64,000 nt of DNA from CAITWD01 sp963842065 (GTDB lineage: Bacteria > Actinomycetota > Thermoleophilia > Miltoncostaeales > Miltoncostaeaceae): the NCBI GenBank assembly GCA_963842065.1, contig CAWJEW010000002.1, positions 1 through 64,000 on the forward strand, written 5' to 3'. The notes under the pieces are model-generated. The model did no database searches, was not told the DNA's origin, and saw nothing but the letters and a program-made list of their open reading frames with translations. A program made the translations under genes and the position numbers. The first letter of the stretch is position 1. Every line of letters starts with the position of its first letter. Of the stretch, positions 1 to 9,335 are shown piece after piece.

Positions 1-29
1 TCCCGCAACCACGCTGAACGGAAGAGACA

Positions 30-380
30 ATGGACGAGCTCTATACAACGGGCACCTGGCAACCCTACTCGGGTAAGCAAGAGGCGTTCGTCGAAGCCTG
101 GGCGGAGTTCGCGGTCTGGACGAGCAGCAGGCCCGGCGCGGGCACTCTTTCGCTCACCCGCAACACCGGCGACCCGGGGCGTTTCGTCAGCTTCGGCGCC
201 TGGAAGACCGGCGACGCCGTCCGCGACTGGAAGAGCTCACCAGAGTTCCGCGAGCGGATGGCGCGCGTCCTCGAACACGTGGAGGAGTTCCACTCGACCG
301 AACTCGCACTAATCGCAACAGCTATGCAGGGAGCACTGAGCGGTCTCGACGTGCCGGCTGGGTTCATTCAAACAATCTGA
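30..380 (+). CDS. Small ABM-like (dimeric alpha-beta barrel) protein
   Basis: This 116-residue protein has the size and composition of antibiotic-biosynthesis-monooxygenase-like ferredoxin-fold proteins. Its middle carries an F-x-S-F-G-x-W strand (about residues 53-59) followed by an Arg/Glu-rich helix, as in that family. The ATG has a purine-rich GGAAGAG upstream. The next gene starts 23 bp downstream on the same strand, so the two are probably co-transcribed. No catalytic residues can be assigned. The fold call is inference from pattern; substrate and role are unknown. Confidence 0.55.
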   Translation: MDELYTTGTWQPYSGKQEAFVEAWAEFAVWTSSRPGAGTLSLTRNTGDPGRFVSFGAWKTGDAVRDWKSSPEFRERMARVLEHVEEFHSTELALIATAMQGALSGLDVPAGFIQTI

Positions 381-403
381 CAATCGCACTCGAAGGAGGA
401 GCC

Positions 404-841
404 ATGAGCGTGCATTACGAAAGGGACGCGATCGCGACCTTTGACGCGACCACGGAAAGAATCTTCCAGTACATGAGCGCCGGCAACCACCCCCACAAGG
501 CGTTCAAGAGCATGCGCCTGGTCGGCTTATCCGGAGACCTCGTGACATTGGATGTAGAGGTCTACAGCCCGGACGGGTCGACGTTCCAGATGACCGTCAC
601 GCAGAAGCTGAACCCACCGAAAAGCGTCGAGACGACGATGATCGGAGGGCACTTCGACGGGGCGCGCTTCGTCCACACCTACACGCCGGTCGGCGACCAG
701 ACGAGGGTCGACCTGGAAGGTGACTTCCCGGCGCTGCCCGGGATGTCCGAGGCCGACGAGCTCGAGATGATCGACGGCTTCTTCACGATGGTCTTCTCCG
801 AGGACACGGCCACGCTGCGAACCTGGTCTCCGGCGGAGTAG
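404..841 (+). CDS. SRPBCC-like hydrophobic-ligand-binding domain protein
   Basis: This 145-residue protein has the alternating strand pattern and C-terminal helix of START/SRPBCC proteins. The N-terminal strand leads into an F-D-A-T-x-E-x-I-F helix, as in polyketide-cyclase-like members. A strong GGAGGAG ribosome binding site lies just upstream of the ATG. It follows the ABM-like gene on the same strand and precedes a decayed flavoprotein gene by four bases. A role in binding a small hydrophobic molecule is inferred from the fold only. Confidence 0.55.
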   Translation: MSVHYERDAIATFDATTERIFQYMSAGNHPHKAFKSMRLVGLSGDLVTLDVEVYSPDGSTFQMTVTQKLNPPKSVETTMIGGHFDGARFVHTYTPVGDQTRVDLEGDFPALPGMSEADELEMIDGFFTMVFSEDTATLRTWSPAE

Positions 842-845
842 GCGA

Positions 846-1391
846 ATGGGCCCGCCGACACTGATCCTAGGCGGCGGTTTCGGCGACATCGCGGCAGGCG
901 TCGAGCGACGGCGCCTGCTGGGCCCCGAACACGCCGTCGTGCTCGTCGACTGCAAGCCTGCGTTCAAGATGGGGCTGCGCAAGCTATGGGAGCTCGTCTG
1001 GTGCGCAACGATCGCGGGTGGCAGCCGGCAGCGATGCCTACCCGAGCGGCACGGGATCGAGTCCGTCGAGGTCGAGGCCGAGGTCAGCTCGATCGACACC
1101 GCAGGGCGAGCCGCGGACACCACTGCAGGGAAGCTCCCCGGCAATCACGTCGTGATCGCACCTGGCGCGGTCTCGCGCCCCGATCTCGTGCCAGGGCCCG
1201 TCGAATGCGGCCACGATGTGTGGGCGTTCGCGGGCGTGCCGGCCGCCGCCCGGGGGCTCGCCAGCTTCGACGGCGGTCGCATCGTCGTCCTCGGACATTA
1301 TCTCGATCTGCGCGTCGTTCTCCAGCCGGCGGAACCAATACCGGTAGCATGCGCGGGGGCTCGACCCAACGGATCGGAGGCACTCCAGTGA
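846..1391 (+). pseudogene. Truncated FAD/NAD(P)-dependent oxidoreductase relic
   Basis: The N-terminus has a recognisable dinucleotide-binding motif (L-I-L-G-G-G-F-G) and blocks typical of sulfide:quinone-reductase/NDH-2-like flavoproteins, such as M-G-L-R-K-L-W-E-L-V and H-V-V-I-A. Similarity stops after I-V-V-L-G near 1300. The frame then runs through unrelated sequence and overlaps the start of the next gene. At about 180 codons it is less than half the length of the family. It looks like the 5' half of a gene that lost its 3' half, placed before an intact relative. Confidence 0.6.
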
Positions 1392-2527
1392 CACCCCGCA
1401 TCGTCGTCCTCGGCGCGGGCTTCGGCGGCCTCGAGCTGACCACCATGCTGTCGGAGGCCCTCGGCGATGAGGTCGACGTCACCCTGATCGACAAGAACGA
1501 CGGGTTCGTCTTCGGTTTCTCCAAGCTCGATGTGATCTTCCACAACGCGCCACCCGACGCCGTGCGGTTGCCGTACCGGGAGTTCACCAAACCCGGCGTT
1601 CGGTTTCGCCAGGAGATGATCACGGCGATCGATCCGGAACGCCGGGTCGTGACCACCGACGGCGGCACCTATGATGCGGATGTCCTGGTGATCGCGCTCG
1701 GGTCCGACTACGACTTCGACGCCACGCCGGGCCTCGCCGAGGGCGGCAACGAGTTCTACTCGGTACCCGGGGCCATTCGGCTGCGGGATGTCCTGGCGGA
1801 CTTCTTCGGGGGGCACGTGGTGATCGGCGTGAGCACCGCGCCCTTCAAGTGCCCGCCCGCACCGAGCGAGGCCGCCCTCATGCTCCACGACATGCTCACG
1901 ATCCGCGGCATCCGGGACATCTCCGAGATCACGATCATCCTCCCGTTTCGCCGGCCCGTACCGCCGTCGCCCGAGACCTCGAACGCGCTCGTGATCGCAT
2001 TCGCCGAGCGGGGGATCACCTTCATCCCTCAGCGGAAGGTGTCGGCGATCAACACGTCCGCGCGGGCCGCGGTGCTCGACGACGGCACCGAGGTCCCATT
2101 CGATGTGTTCATGGGCGTCCCGGCCCAGCGCGCGCCCGACGTCGTCGTCGCGGCCGGTATGACCGAGCACGGGTACGTCCCTGTCGATCCGCAAACGCTC
2201 GCGACCCGGTACCCCGGCGTCTACGCCGTCGGCGACGTCGCCACGCAAGGGACGCCCAAGGCGGGCGTATTCGCCGAAGGCGCGGCCCGCACGGTGGCTT
2301 CAGGGCTGATCGCCGAGTTCGCCGGAACCGGCGACCTGCAGCGCCATACCGGGCGGGGATCCTGCTACATCGAGTTCGGTGCTGATCGCATTGCCCGCGT
2401 CGACGTGGACTTCCTCTCCGGCCCCGACCCGACGGGCACCTTTCAGGCGCCGTCGGCGGAGTTGCGGGCCGAGAAGCAGCGCTTCGGCGCGAGCCGCCGC
2501 GCCCGCTGGTTCGGCCGGACCGAGTAG
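1388..2527 (+). CDS. NAD(P)/FAD-dependent oxidoreductase (SQR/NDH-2-like)
   Basis: This is a 379-residue flavoprotein. The N-terminal FAD motif V-V-L-G-A-G-F-G-G-L-E is at residues 6-16. A T-x-x-x-Y-D-x-D-V-L-V-I-A-L-G block follows near residue 100, and the FAD-closing Y-A-V-G-D-V-A is near residue 280. A single Cys in K-C-P-P-A-P-S-E resembles the sulfide:quinone reductase region, but a second redox Cys is not clear. The GTG start is chosen because GGAGG lies 7 bp upstream and the family's first strand begins there. It probably transfers electrons from NAD(P)H or sulfide to a quinone-like acceptor; the substrate is unassigned. Confidence 0.75.
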   Translation: MTPRIVVLGAGFGGLELTTMLSEALGDEVDVTLIDKNDGFVFGFSKLDVIFHNAPPDAVRLPYREFTKPGVRFRQEMITAIDPERRVVTTDGGTYDADVLVIALGSDYDFDATPGLAEGGNEFYSVPGAIRLRDVLADFFGGHVVIGVSTAPFKCPPAPSEAALMLHDMLTIRGIRDISEITIILPFRRPVPPSPETSNALVIAFAERGITFIPQRKVSAINTSARAAVLDDGTEVPFDVFMGVPAQRAPDVVVAAGMTEHGYVPVDPQTLATRYPGVYAVGDVATQGTPKAGVFAEGAARTVASGLIAEFAGTGDLQRHTGRGSCYIEFGADRIARVDVDFLSGPDPTGTFQAPSAELRAEKQRFGASRRARWFGRTE

Positions 2528-2660
2528 CCGCACGCACCCGGCCAAGTCGGTCTGGTGCGGGGCAACCAGGGGGGCAACGCACACTGGTTTGGGATGGCTG
2601 CAGACAGCTCCTGACGAGTCGGTTGGGTACGAGAACCTAATCATGAACTGGGATTTCCTG

Positions 2661-2703
2661 AAGCCGACGAGCGGACTCGGACCGCGGACCCCTTCATTAC
2701 GAG
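2661..2703 (-). repeat. tRNA-Thr 3'-half fragment, att copy 1
   Basis: This 43-bp segment matches the 3' half of the tRNA-Thr at 21106-21178 in the same orientation. It covers the discriminator base, acceptor 3' strand, T arm, variable loop and anticodon 3' stem, and stops in the anticodon loop. The T-stem half (CCGCGG side) matches the intact tRNA better than copies 2-4 do. It is read as the outermost displaced 3' end left by integration at this tRNA. Confidence 0.8.
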
Positions 2704-3055
2704 AGCGCCAGAGGGTGTCCAGACGGGTGCAGCGGAGGGGTCTTCAGACGACGGAGACCGCCACAGATGCCCGAATTGCGGCGCTCGCCTTTACCTTCAC
2801 GTAGACCCGTCTGGACGGCCCCGTGTACGCGGAGTGTTCGCGGGTTCGGATCCCCGGCATCCTCGGCGCTCGTCTGGGGACGACCTGGCCCCGTGAGTGC
2901 GCCGCCCCTGTCCATTTGAGCTCAGTACCGCGGAACCTCGCTCAGCATCTCGTCTGCCAGGTCGCCGGTCTGGGCTATGAGGTCGGATGGCTCCTGCTCG
3001 GGGGCGTCTGGGCGGGTTCGGCCGGCGCGGCGCGGCGGAGCACCCGCGCCGGACC
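2704..3055. other. Non-coding flank of att copy 1 with 11-bp arm repeats
   Basis: I see no convincing gene here. GTACGCGG (2825-2832) is followed 11 bp later by GTTCGCGG (2836-2843). The block is collinear with the flank of att copy 3: motif TGCCCGAATTGCGG (about 2768) sits at the same offset from the att as TGCCCGCATTGCGG (about 11104). An 11-bp-spaced repeat next to an att core looks like arm-type integrase sites. The rest of the stretch contains nothing I can identify. Confidence 0.5.
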
Positions 3056-5035
3056 TCACCGTCGCTCAGCTGTGGACGGCGCGTTCGACCCTGGTGCCCC
3101 GGCCCGGCTGGTCAGGTCGTTGTGGTGCCACTCTTGGGGGACGCGCTGCAGCCAGAGTTCATGTACGTGTCCGTCGCCCGTGTGAAACACGACAAGCTCG
3201 CTGTCGTCGATCTGCCAGACATCGGCCGCAAGACCGGACCCCGCCACGGCGGGCGGCGCCCCGGCCGCCACGGTGAGATCGTCGTGGGTCCACTCTTGGG
3301 GGACGCGCTGCAGGCAGAGTTCGTGAACATGTCCGTCGGGGCTCAGATAGATCACGTGCTCGCTGTCGTCGGCTTCCCACACGTACGCCGCAAGACCGGA
3401 CCCCGCCACGGCGGGCGGCGCCCCGGCCGCCACGGTGAGATCGTCGTGGGTCCACTGGCGGGGGACGCGCTGCAGGCAGAGTTCGTGAACATGTCCGTCG
3501 GGGCTCAGATAGATCACGTGCTCGCTGTCGTCGGCTTCCCACACGTACGCCGCAAGACCGGACCCCGCCACGGCGGGCGGCGCCCCGGCCGCCACGGTGA
3601 GATCGTCGTGGGTCCACTGGCGGGGGACGCGCTGCAGGCAGAGTTCGTGAACATGTCCGTCGGGGCTCAGATAGATCACGTGCTCGCTGTCGTCGGCTTC
3701 CCACACGTACGCCGCAAGACCGGACCCCGCCACGGCGGGCGGCGCCCCGGCCGCCACGGTGAGATCGTCGTGGGTCCACTCTTGGGGGACGCGCTGCAGG
3801 CAGAGCTCGTGAACATGTCCGTCGGGGCTCAGATAGATCACGTGCTCGCTGTCGTCGGCCTCCCACACGAGGCCGGCGAGTGATGCGGGGCGAGCGAGCG
3901 GTGGACCTCCCGCCAGCGGGAAGGGATTGTCGTCGCCCAACTGTGACGGCGTCCCGGAAGGGAATGCCGTTGCCACCAGGTCGGCAAATGCACAAAACGC
4001 GTCGGGCAACGCGGGTAGCGGCGCCCCTGCCTCGAGCGTCAGGTCGGCGTGCGCCCAGCCCCGCCGCCGGGTAAAGCACAGCTCGTGCAGGTGGCCATCG
4101 TGCCCAATGTAGACGGCGTGCTCGCTGTTGTCGGCGGGCCAGCTGAAGCCCGCAAGACCCGACCCCGCTGCCACAACCGCTACCGTGCTGTGCGTCGCCC
4201 TGATCAGATCGTTGTAGTCCCACTCATGCGTCTTTGGGCTCATCGCGAGCTCGCCGATGTGGCCGTCGGGTCCAATGCAGATGATGTGCTCGCCGTGATC
4301 GGTGCCCCACGTCGACGTGCATAGCTGATTGCCAACCAACCCGAAGTATGTGCGCGCGAGCGTATCTCCCGCGGCCTGGACAACCCGAGCCCACGCAATT
4401 CCCAACTGGTAATGGAGGTGGTTGAGAAACAACGTGGCACACCCGATCGATGCGTCGTTTCGGTCGGTCGGCTCGCTCCTATTGACATAATCGCGGCGCT
4501 CGCCGTCGAGCCATGTGGCGGCGCTCGCGAACCTGTCACCTTGGGCGGGGTAGCGCTCGGCTGCCAGGACCCGTGACAACCCTTCCCCATTGTTCGAACC
4601 GCAGTCCTAGCCTCTTGCCTGGTTGGCCATGAACACCTCACTGGTCCCGGCCACAACCAGGAAGCGCAGGAGGTCGGCGTTGGTGCCGCAAAAGGCATCG
4701 CAGGACAGCGCTGTGGCTTGGCAGCCGGCGTGGACGGCACCGTTTGCGCCGGGCACGATGTAGACGCGAAATGGAAGCTCGTGCGGGGTGATCCCGCCGA
4801 ACCACGCCTGCAGTTGTCCGTAGTCGCGCTCGCACGATGCAAGCACGGCCGAAGCTAGTGTCGGGCCTGTCGTGAGCGTGGCATCGTAGTACACGACGAA
4901 ATGGGCACTTGTGCCTTGCTCGGTGCACCCGCCGCCCGTGAACCCGAGGTTGGTTGTGAGCGAGCCCGCGGAGCCACCGGGATGCAACAGAACCCTGGCG
5001 TCACGATCGCTCACCTGTGCCGGGCGCCGCGTCAT
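3056..5035 (-). pseudogene. Lectin-like beta-propeller repeat protein, split by an in-frame TAG
   Basis: One reading frame runs from the ATG at 5033-5035 to 3056, broken only by TAG at 4607-4609. The N-terminal part (142 codons) has a V-V-Y-Y-D strand and Cys-rich segments. After the stop, the same frame continues with C-G-S-N-N-G-E-G-L-S-R-V-L, which looks like uninterrupted family sequence, so a Trp TGG to TAG change is likely. The C-terminal part consists of 54-residue modules carrying Y-L-S-P-D-G-H-V-H-E-L and W-T-H-D-D-L-T, typical of fucose-lectin-like propeller blades. Its ATG overlaps the stop of the upstream cyclase gene (ATGA), suggesting coupled translation. No signal peptide is visible. 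Confidence 0.7.
3236..3883 (-). repeat. Four tandem 162-bp coding repeats
   Basis: Units start at about 3236, 3398, 3560 and 3722, each 162 bp (54 codons), and are nearly identical at DNA level. They encode consecutive propeller-like blades. Diverged units flank both sides. Near-identity, including at synonymous positions, implies recent unequal exchange or conversion; assembly collapse or expansion is also possible. Confidence 0.9.
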
Positions 5036-8000
5036 GCGTGGCCTTCGAGGAACGCGTTGCTGTCGGCGAGGTCTCGCGTGTTGAGTCCTTGCGAGAATCG
5101 CGCGTAGGTCCCGCGGAGCAGGACGATGCCCTCGGTCGATCGCGTCGTCGACGACAGGAGTCGCGCAATCGAGAGGCTCGCCCGGAGGGAAAACGAGAGC
5201 GCACCCTGCGCCTCGGCGAGGGCGAATGCGCGCCGCAGGCTGGCTTCGGCCGGACGGTCGTCGACGCCGGCTCCGTCGCCGTCACGCGCGAGCAGTTCGC
5301 CGCGCAGCCGGTGCAATTCGGGTTCATAGCTCCGTTCGCCCTTGCGTTCGGCGGCGGCAAACAGCTCATCAACGAGCTTGAGCCCCGCGCGCGTGCGGCC
5401 GTCGCGCAGATAGAGTTCGACGAGCATCGCCAGGTACCCGGGGTCGGTCATGCCAAGCCGCTCCGCCGCGGCCTCCATCATTCGCAGGCCTCCGCCGAGA
5501 TCGCCCCGTCCGGCGCGAACCCACGCACCGAGGACGTTCGCCCACTCGATCCAGCCAAGCAGGCCTCGGTCTCCCGCGAGCGCGACGATCGCCTCGGATG
5601 CATCGGCCACTGCGTCGAGGTCGCCACGCTGACGATGTACGAACGCCAGCGCGAGCATCGCGTTGAGCTTCGAGTTGTCGTGATCCTGCGCCAGTTCGAT
5701 GGCTTCGGTGCCAGCCACGACCGCGTCATCGACCAGGCCGGTCGTCCAGGCGGTCAACGCAATCGCGCGCTTGGCGCACGAGCCAGGATCGTGCCCTCCG
5801 AAATCGGCGCAATGGCGCTCATGCCACTCCGGGCGGTAGAGACGCACGCCCGCGTCGAGGTGGCGACGCGCGCGACGGTAGTCGGGGATCTGAATGAGGG
5901 ACGTCCACAGTGCATGGTGTGCCTGATGACGGAGCTCGTCGTCATCCTCCCGCTCGGCGATCTCCATGAGCTGTTCGCCCAATTCGACGGCGCCCGCCCG
6001 CGAGAAGTGTGTCGTGATCCACAGGCCCCAGAGGATCGGAAACAGCTCTCGGTCCGAGACCTGACCCCGCGCAAGCTCGAACGTCCGCTCGTAGATCTGG
6101 CCAGACTCGGGCGATCCAAATCCTCGCGTGGCCAGGGTCGCGGTGCCGAGGTGCCTGAGGATCTCCAACTCCTCGGCCTGAGAGCGATCGCCGTCCGGCA
6201 ATCGCGCATAGCACGCGCGAGCCTGGCTGAGGAAGTCCTCGGCTTCAACGAAGGCCCCCTGGTGAAGGGTGGCGGTTCCGGCCCGGGCAAGGTACGCCGC
6301 CGCCTTGCGGAGCGCCTCGGTGTCGACGCGCGCGTCGCCGGCAGCTTGGAGCCAGTGGTGGGCGAGGACTGCGTCGCTCCGGTCGCGGTCGTCGGGATGG
6401 TCCTCCAGCCAGATTGCCGTCGCGCGATGCAGCAGTCGGCGCTGCGCATAGACCATCGACCCGTAGACGACATCGCGCGTCATCGCATGGCGGAAGGCGA
6501 ACGCGGAGTCTCCCGCCGGCGTGAGCAGCCCGCGCTCGCTGAGCGTGCGCAAATCCTCGCCGACGTGATCGTGGACGCCCTCGGCCGGGAACACGCCGCA
6601 TACCTGCTCGAGCTGGAAGGTTCGACCGATCACGCTGGCGACTTTGAGCAGCAGTTGCTGCCGCGCCTCGAGATGATCGATGCGGCTGAGGATGACACCC
6701 TGGACCGTGTCCGGCACAACGAGCCCTGCCAGGCTGCGCCCCGGCGCGGCAAGCCGACTCGAGCCATCTTCGATAATGATGACGCCGGAGTCCCGCAGTG
6801 AGAAGGCCAGCTCCTCGCTGAAGAACGGGTGCCCTTCCGCGCGCTCGAGGATCAGGTTGCCCACCCCGTCCGGCAGGCGGTCCACGGCGAGGCGTTGGCA
6901 GACCAGTCGCAACGTCTCGTCAGGGGAGAGCTTGTCGAGCACGATGCGGTCCGCGTCGCCGAGGACCTCGGACTGGGGCGCGGACGCTTCGCCGAGCGGT
7001 CGCGCGGCGAGGACGACGAGCGCGGCGGGCGTGTGCTGATGGACCTGCCGAACCAACGTCCACGATGCCGAGTCGAGCCAGTGGGCGTCGTCGATCGTGA
7101 AGACGACCGGATCTCCGTTGGCGGCTGCGGCAAGGACCCGCGCGAGCAACATTCTGGTGCGCTCTGCGCGTGTCTCCGGCGCGTACTCGGACACCGTCGG
7201 GTCATCAGGAAGCCGGATGCCGAGCACGTTGTTGAGCAACGAGGCCTCGTCGAGCGGCTCGCCGTGCGCGCGCAGCCAGCGAAGCACGTGCCGTCGTCGA
7301 GCTCCCGGATTTTCCGCGACGCTCCCGAGCTCCAGCGCGGCCCAGAGGACTGGGCGCCACCCGAAATAGGGGGTCAGCACCTCCACCGCGCTGCCGGACC
7401 CGCTGAGAACGAGCAGGCCGAGCGCGTCGGCCTGCTCGATGAGGCCTTCCACGAGCCGTGACTTGCCGATGCCCGCCTCGCCCTCGATGAGCATCACGCC
7501 CCCAGTACCCCCTGCAAGCTGGGTGAGCGCATCGGCCGTCCGTCCCTGCTCAACCTCCCGACCCACCAAGGACGCGCGCTCCGCACGTCGGCGAATGAGC
7601 TTCGGCAGGTCCCCGTGCGGTCGAAAGATGCGGACCGTCCCCTCGTGTCCCTTGAGCGGAATGGGCGGAAGCTCGTCGTACTCGACGCTGTCGAACGCCT
7701 GAGAGGTGGCAACGTCGCAGAGGATGTCGTCGGCTGCGGCCTGCATGAGCCGGGCGGCCAGATTGACGACATCGCCGACGATCGCGAAGTCGTGACGCTC
7801 CGCGCCGCCGATCGGACCGCAATAGAGCTTGCCAGTCGTGATGCCGATGCCACATCGGAGATCGTGTTCAGCCACCGCGTCCTCGATCTCGAGGGCGGCC
7901 CGAATCCCCCGCGCGGCGTCGTCTTCATGGGCACGCGGCGGCAACCCGAACGCTGCGAACAGCACGGTGCCCTTGTCGCTCTCGATGAGCTTCTCGATCG

Positions 8001-8904
8001 ATCCGTCATAGCGGTACACGACGCGCTGGATCGCCTGAGTGACGGCATTGAGGCGTTCGATCGCGTCGTCGTCGGTATACGTCAGCCCGAGGAGGTTGAC
8101 GAAGACCGAGGTGGCCCGGCGAAATTCGGCCAGCCATCCCTCGCCGCCGGCGACCAGTCGGGACTCGAGTGCGGCCGGGACATACTCCCGCAATGCCGCG
8201 AGCGCGTCTGGCGCCACGCTGACCGGGTCGATCGGGCGTGGCTGCGGCTCGCCGTGAATCCCGTTGACCCACGCCGTGCAGTCCGCCGTGAGCTCGCCGT
8301 CGTATCGCCCGGCCAGCAGCTGCGCCAGCCCCGGGGAGACCACCAAGCGGCCGGCTGCGGCGCGGTCGGCCAGCCCACTGAGCTCCACGATCGGCGGACC
8401 GGCGACCAGGCAACGCTTGAGGCCGCCGACGCCCCCGACATGCACGATCCTAAGGACACCGGCCGCCGCCATCATCTTCATCGACAACGGCACTTCATGC
8501 GCCGCCTCCTGCTGCGCGACGACGCGCTGGAGGGCGAGCCCGCACGAGATGCCACGCAGGGCGGCGTCGGCGAGGTCGTGTGGGTCGGCCCACCAGACGA
8601 GCAGCATCGAGTCGCCTTCGAACTCGAAGATTTCGCCGCCATGGGCTGAGCTTTCGGACACCAGCGGCCCGAAATAGTCCGCGAGGAGCCTGGCCATCTC
8701 CTCGGCGCCAACCGCGCCGAGCCGCTCGAGGCGCTCGGTCAGTGCCGTGAAGCCAGCGATGTCGAGCAGCAGGCACAGACCGGCCGTGTCGTCGACCCGT
8801 GGAACGGAAATCGGACTCGGATCCTCGGCCAGGCGACGAGCCACGACTCGCGGGACGTAGCTGGCGAGCACGTCTGCTAGCGATGGAACCCGAAGGTCAG
8901 GCAT
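5032..8904 (-). CDS. Class III nucleotide cyclase-AAA ATPase-TPR signalling protein
   Basis: This 1290-residue protein has two cyclase homology domains, an NTPase and a long TPR-like tail, the layout of mammalian soluble adenylyl cyclase. Domain 1 (about 40-190) keeps both metal Asp residues (L-D-I-A-G-F-T, D48; F-E-G-D-S, D98) but lacks the Asn/Arg motif. Domain 2 (about 265-430) has Asn at the first metal position (F-V-N-L-L-G) but keeps G-D-V-V-N-L-A-A-R. Walker A is G-E-A-G-I-G-K-S (475-482), and Walker B is F-T-I-D-D-A-H-W. The ATG at 8904 is preferred because the cyclase domain follows soon after and a GAGG lies upstream. Whether it makes cAMP or cGMP cannot be told. The stop overlaps the ATG of the lectin-like gene. 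Confidence 0.85.
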   Translation of the reverse strand: MPDLRVPSLADVLASYVPRVVARRLAEDPSPISVPRVDDTAGLCLLLDIAGFTALTERLERLGAVGAEEMARLLADYFGPLVSESSAHGGEIFEFEGDSMLLVWWADPHDLADAALRGISCGLALQRVVAQQEAAHEVPLSMKMMAAAGVLRIVHVGGVGGLKRCLVAGPPIVELSGLADRAAAGRLVVSPGLAQLLAGRYDGELTADCTAWVNGIHGEPQPRPIDPVSVAPDALAALREYVPAALESRLVAGGEGWLAEFRRATSVFVNLLGLTYTDDDAIERLNAVTQAIQRVVYRYDGSIEKLIESDKGTVLFAAFGLPPRAHEDDAARGIRAALEIEDAVAEHDLRCGIGITTGKLYCGPIGGAERHDFAIVGDVVNLAARLMQAAADDILCDVATSQAFDSVEYDELPPIPLKGHEGTVRIFRPHGDLPKLIRRRAERASLVGREVEQGRTADALTQLAGGTGGVMLIEGEAGIGKSRLVEGLIEQADALGLLVLSGSGSAVEVLTPYFGWRPVLWAALELGSVAENPGARRRHVLRWLRAHGEPLDEASLLNNVLGIRLPDDPTVSEYAPETRAERTRMLLARVLAAAANGDPVVFTIDDAHWLDSASWTLVRQVHQHTPAALVVLAARPLGEASAPQSEVLGDADRIVLDKLSPDETLRLVCQRLAVDRLPDGVGNLILERAEGHPFFSEELAFSLRDSGVIIIEDGSSRLAAPGRSLAGLVVPDTVQGVILSRIDHLEARQQLLLKVASVIGRTFQLEQVCGVFPAEGVHDHVGEDLRTLSERGLLTPAGDSAFAFRHAMTRDVVYGSMVYAQRRLLHRATAIWLEDHPDDRDRSDAVLAHHWLQAAGDARVDTEALRKAAAYLARAGTATLHQGAFVEAEDFLSQARACYARLPDGDRSQAEELEILRHLGTATLATRGFGSPESGQIYERTFELARGQVSDRELFPILWGLWITTHFSRAGAVELGEQLMEIAEREDDDELRHQAHHALWTSLIQIPDYRRARRHLDAGVRLYRPEWHERHCADFGGHDPGSCAKRAIALTAWTTGLVDDAVVAGTEAIELAQDHDNSKLNAMLALAFVHRQRGDLDAVADASEAIVALAGDRGLLGWIEWANVLGAWVRAGRGDLGGGLRMMEAAAERLGMTDPGYLAMLVELYLRDGRTRAGLKLVDELFAAAERKGERSYEPELHRLRGELLARDGDGAGVDDRPAEASLRRAFALAEAQGALSFSLRASLSIARLLSSTTRSTEGIVLLRGTYARFSQGLNTRDLADSNAFLEGHA

Positions 8905-9098
8905 CAGTGGCCTCGGTCGTGGGGCCAAAAGTATAGGTGTGCGTCGAGGTCGCAGTCGACCTCGTAGGCGGTGCCGACGCATTCGACAGTTCGCCGTCAG
9001 CGTCGGTCTCCGCTGCGGACAGTGGCGGCGATGACCTCGGCCATCGGATCTGGGGCGGTGCCGCCGCTCGTGCCTGCCTTTGGGGATACGGTCGTCTC

Positions 9099-9335
9099 AT
9101 GATCCAGACATCGCGCGTCATGGCAACCGGTGCAGTGGTCGCGTGTGGTCTCACGCTCGCCGCCTGCAGTTCCTCAGGCACGTTCACGGTACCGGCGACC
9201 CAGGGTCTCGGGGTCACGGCGGCCGTCGCGCGGCTCTGCCGGGCCGGTGTGCGGATCCACGGCGCGGTCTACGTTCCCGGTACGAGCGCACCGCAGGTCA
9301 CGTATGCGCCGCCGAGCGGTGGGAGTATGTCGATC
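9099..9335 (+). pseudogene. Truncated PASTA-like lipoprotein
   Basis: Starting at ATG 9099, the frame encodes a lipoprotein signal peptide with lipobox L-A-A-C at about residues 24-27, followed by S-S-S-G. It then encodes one PASTA-like unit (T-V-P-A-T-Q-G-L-G-V-T-A-A-V-A-R-L, later P-Q-V-T-Y-A-P-P-S-G-G). From about 9311 the DNA matches a tyrosine recombinase in another frame, so the lipoprotein gene is cut and fused to the integrase relic. A truncated secreted protein could still be made. Confidence 0.5.

Noticed and set aside
3236..3883. Regular repeats that might be a CRISPR array
   Set aside because: The period is 162 bp with no unique spacers, and the units encode protein blades in frame.
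2987..3883. Long plus-strand open frame across the repeats
   Set aside because: It is the complement of the propeller repeats; the minus frame has family motifs and this one does not.
5017..6801. 594-codon plus-strand frame
   Set aside because: Shadow of the cyclase/TPR gene in GC-rich DNA; no start context or domain.
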